Source: MFD09286-c1 sp963701015 (GTDB taxonomy: Bacteria; Bacteroidota; Bacteroidia; Bacteroidales; DTGW01). From it: DNA of 64,000 nucleotides. Of the stretch, positions 63,457 through 64,000 are shown piece after piece (position 1 is the stretch's first letter; each line of letters starts with the position of its first letter). The DNA lies in assembly GCA_963701015.1 (NCBI GenBank), contig OY969556.1:62001-126000 (forward strand), given 5' to 3'. The notes below the pieces were generated by a model. The model had not been told where the DNA came from, ran no database searches, and saw only the letters and a list, made by a program, of their open reading frames with translations. The translations under genes and the position numbers were made by a program.

Positions 63457-64000
63457 ATGAACTATATAGAAACTATTAAATATATGTATGAGCAATTGCC
63501 GATGTTTCAGCGGGAAGGGAAAATTGCTTATAAAGCAGATTTAAGTAATACAATTTTGTTGGCTAAGAGTTTAAATAATCCTGAAAACAAGTTCAGGAGC
63601 ATTCATGTAGCTGGCACTAATGGAAAAGGTTCTGTCAGCCATATGATTGCGTCGGTACTGCAATATGCCGGTTATAAAACAGGGCTTTACACTTCACCAC
63701 ATTTAAATGACTTTCGTGAAAGGATAAAAATTAATGGCGAAATGGTTACAGAAAAATTTGTACTTGAATTCATAGCAAGGAACATTAAAAATATTGAAAC
63801 TAAACAACCATCGTTTTTCGAAATGACTACATTAATGGCTTTTGAATATTTTGCAGTTGAAAATATTGATATTGCTGTTGTTGAAACTGGACTTGGTGGG
63901 CGATTAGATTCAACAAATATTATTACACCTCTGGTTTCGGTAATTACAAATATATCATATGACCATATGGATATTTTAGGAAACACTCTTTCGTTAATTG
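63457..64000 (+). CDS. folC: Bifunctional folylpolyglutamate/dihydrofolate synthase, partial
   Basis: The gene runs off the right edge; about 181 codons are visible. The P-loop VAGTNGKGSV (residue about 51), YTSPHLNDFRERI (about 78) and VETGLGGRLDSTN (about 143) identify FolC, which makes dihydrofolate and adds glutamates to folates. Start ATG at 63457. The C-terminal part is missing. Confidence 0.95.
   Translation, partial: MNYIETIKYMYEQLPMFQREGKIAYKADLSNTILLAKSLNNPENKFRSIHVAGTNGKGSVSHMIASVLQYAGYKTGLYTSPHLNDFRERIKINGEMVTEKFVLEFIARNIKNIETKQPSFFEMTTLMAFEYFAVENIDIAVVETGLGGRLDSTNIITPLVSVITNISYDHMDILGNTLSLI

Noticed and set aside
1..64000. CRISPR arrays, insertion sequences, prophage or integrase
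   Set aside because: No spaced direct repeats, transposase, terminal inverted repeats or phage structural genes were seen.

Overview
The window is AT-rich chromosomal DNA of a member of the Bacteroidota. The strongest markers are the gliding/type IX secretion core in its usual order (PorP/SprF-like, GldK, GldL, GldM, GldN), proteins with T9SS-type C-terminal sorting domains, promoters of the Bacteroidota -33/-7 kind (TTTG ... TAnnTTTG), and families largely confined to the phylum (DUF2795, XrtF/XrtX-like exosortase, PspC-PadR pairs). I cannot place it below phylum from this sequence. I saw no phage, insertion sequence or CRISPR array. The only RNA genes found are three tRNAs (Met-CAT, Pro-TGG, Val-GAC).

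Layout. 1-2522: a corrinoid methyl-transfer set (corrinoid protein cut by the window edge, zinc homocysteine methyltransferase-like protein, divergent UroD/MtaA-like methyltransferase). 2545-8033: housekeeping genes (DprA, an SDR enzyme, AroA, a DUF2795 protein, a PduO-type cobalamin adenosyltransferase, an RsmI-like methylase). 8065-12376: cell-surface genes (tiny lipoprotein, lamin-tail T9SS cargo, glucosaminidase with LysM repeats) and a pseudouridine synthase. 12932-16447: a seven-gene operon resembling organoarsenical resistance sets (UPF0718 permease, ArsR, small thioredoxin, ArsF-like, ArsG-like, DUF2798, DGC-domain protein) with a double palindromic operator in front. 17009-17920: a DMT exporter.

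18392-25995: four envelope genes (Cbp1-like coiled-coil protein, OmpA lipoprotein, DUF4382 lipoprotein, beta-barrel) lie downstream of a three-gene phosphorelay (lone receiver, hybrid kinase with Hpt domain, sigma-54 activator). Both operons are preceded by a related 16-bp element resembling a sigma-54 promoter and, further upstream, by a pair of TCATTTTG-type sites 20 bp apart. The relay operon also has a long hairpin in its predicted leader. This looks like a self-regulating envelope-control system. 26707-30832: DoxX-type membrane proteins, an Asp/Glu racemase homologue lacking its first catalytic cysteine, and a GH43 glycosidase.

31025-47382: PBP1A; topA translationally coupled to an arginase-fold protein that has lost half its metal ligands; the SprF-gldKLMN operon; and, convergent with it, an operon of a large T9SS-type surface protein, a small protein with a C-terminal sorting-like tail, an exosortase and a membrane partner. 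That last operon links two protein-sorting routes and is the best candidate here for a little-described system.

47937-64000: LRR/ankyrin protein, tRNA-Val, exonuclease III, a PspC-PadR-PspC operon, DUF2797, a SiaC-like protein, a stand-alone ATP-cone protein, a receiver protein, then an operon of glycosyltransferase, LpxL-like acyltransferase, inositol monophosphatase and MtaB, followed by Ppk1, SixA and PhoH, and the start of folC.
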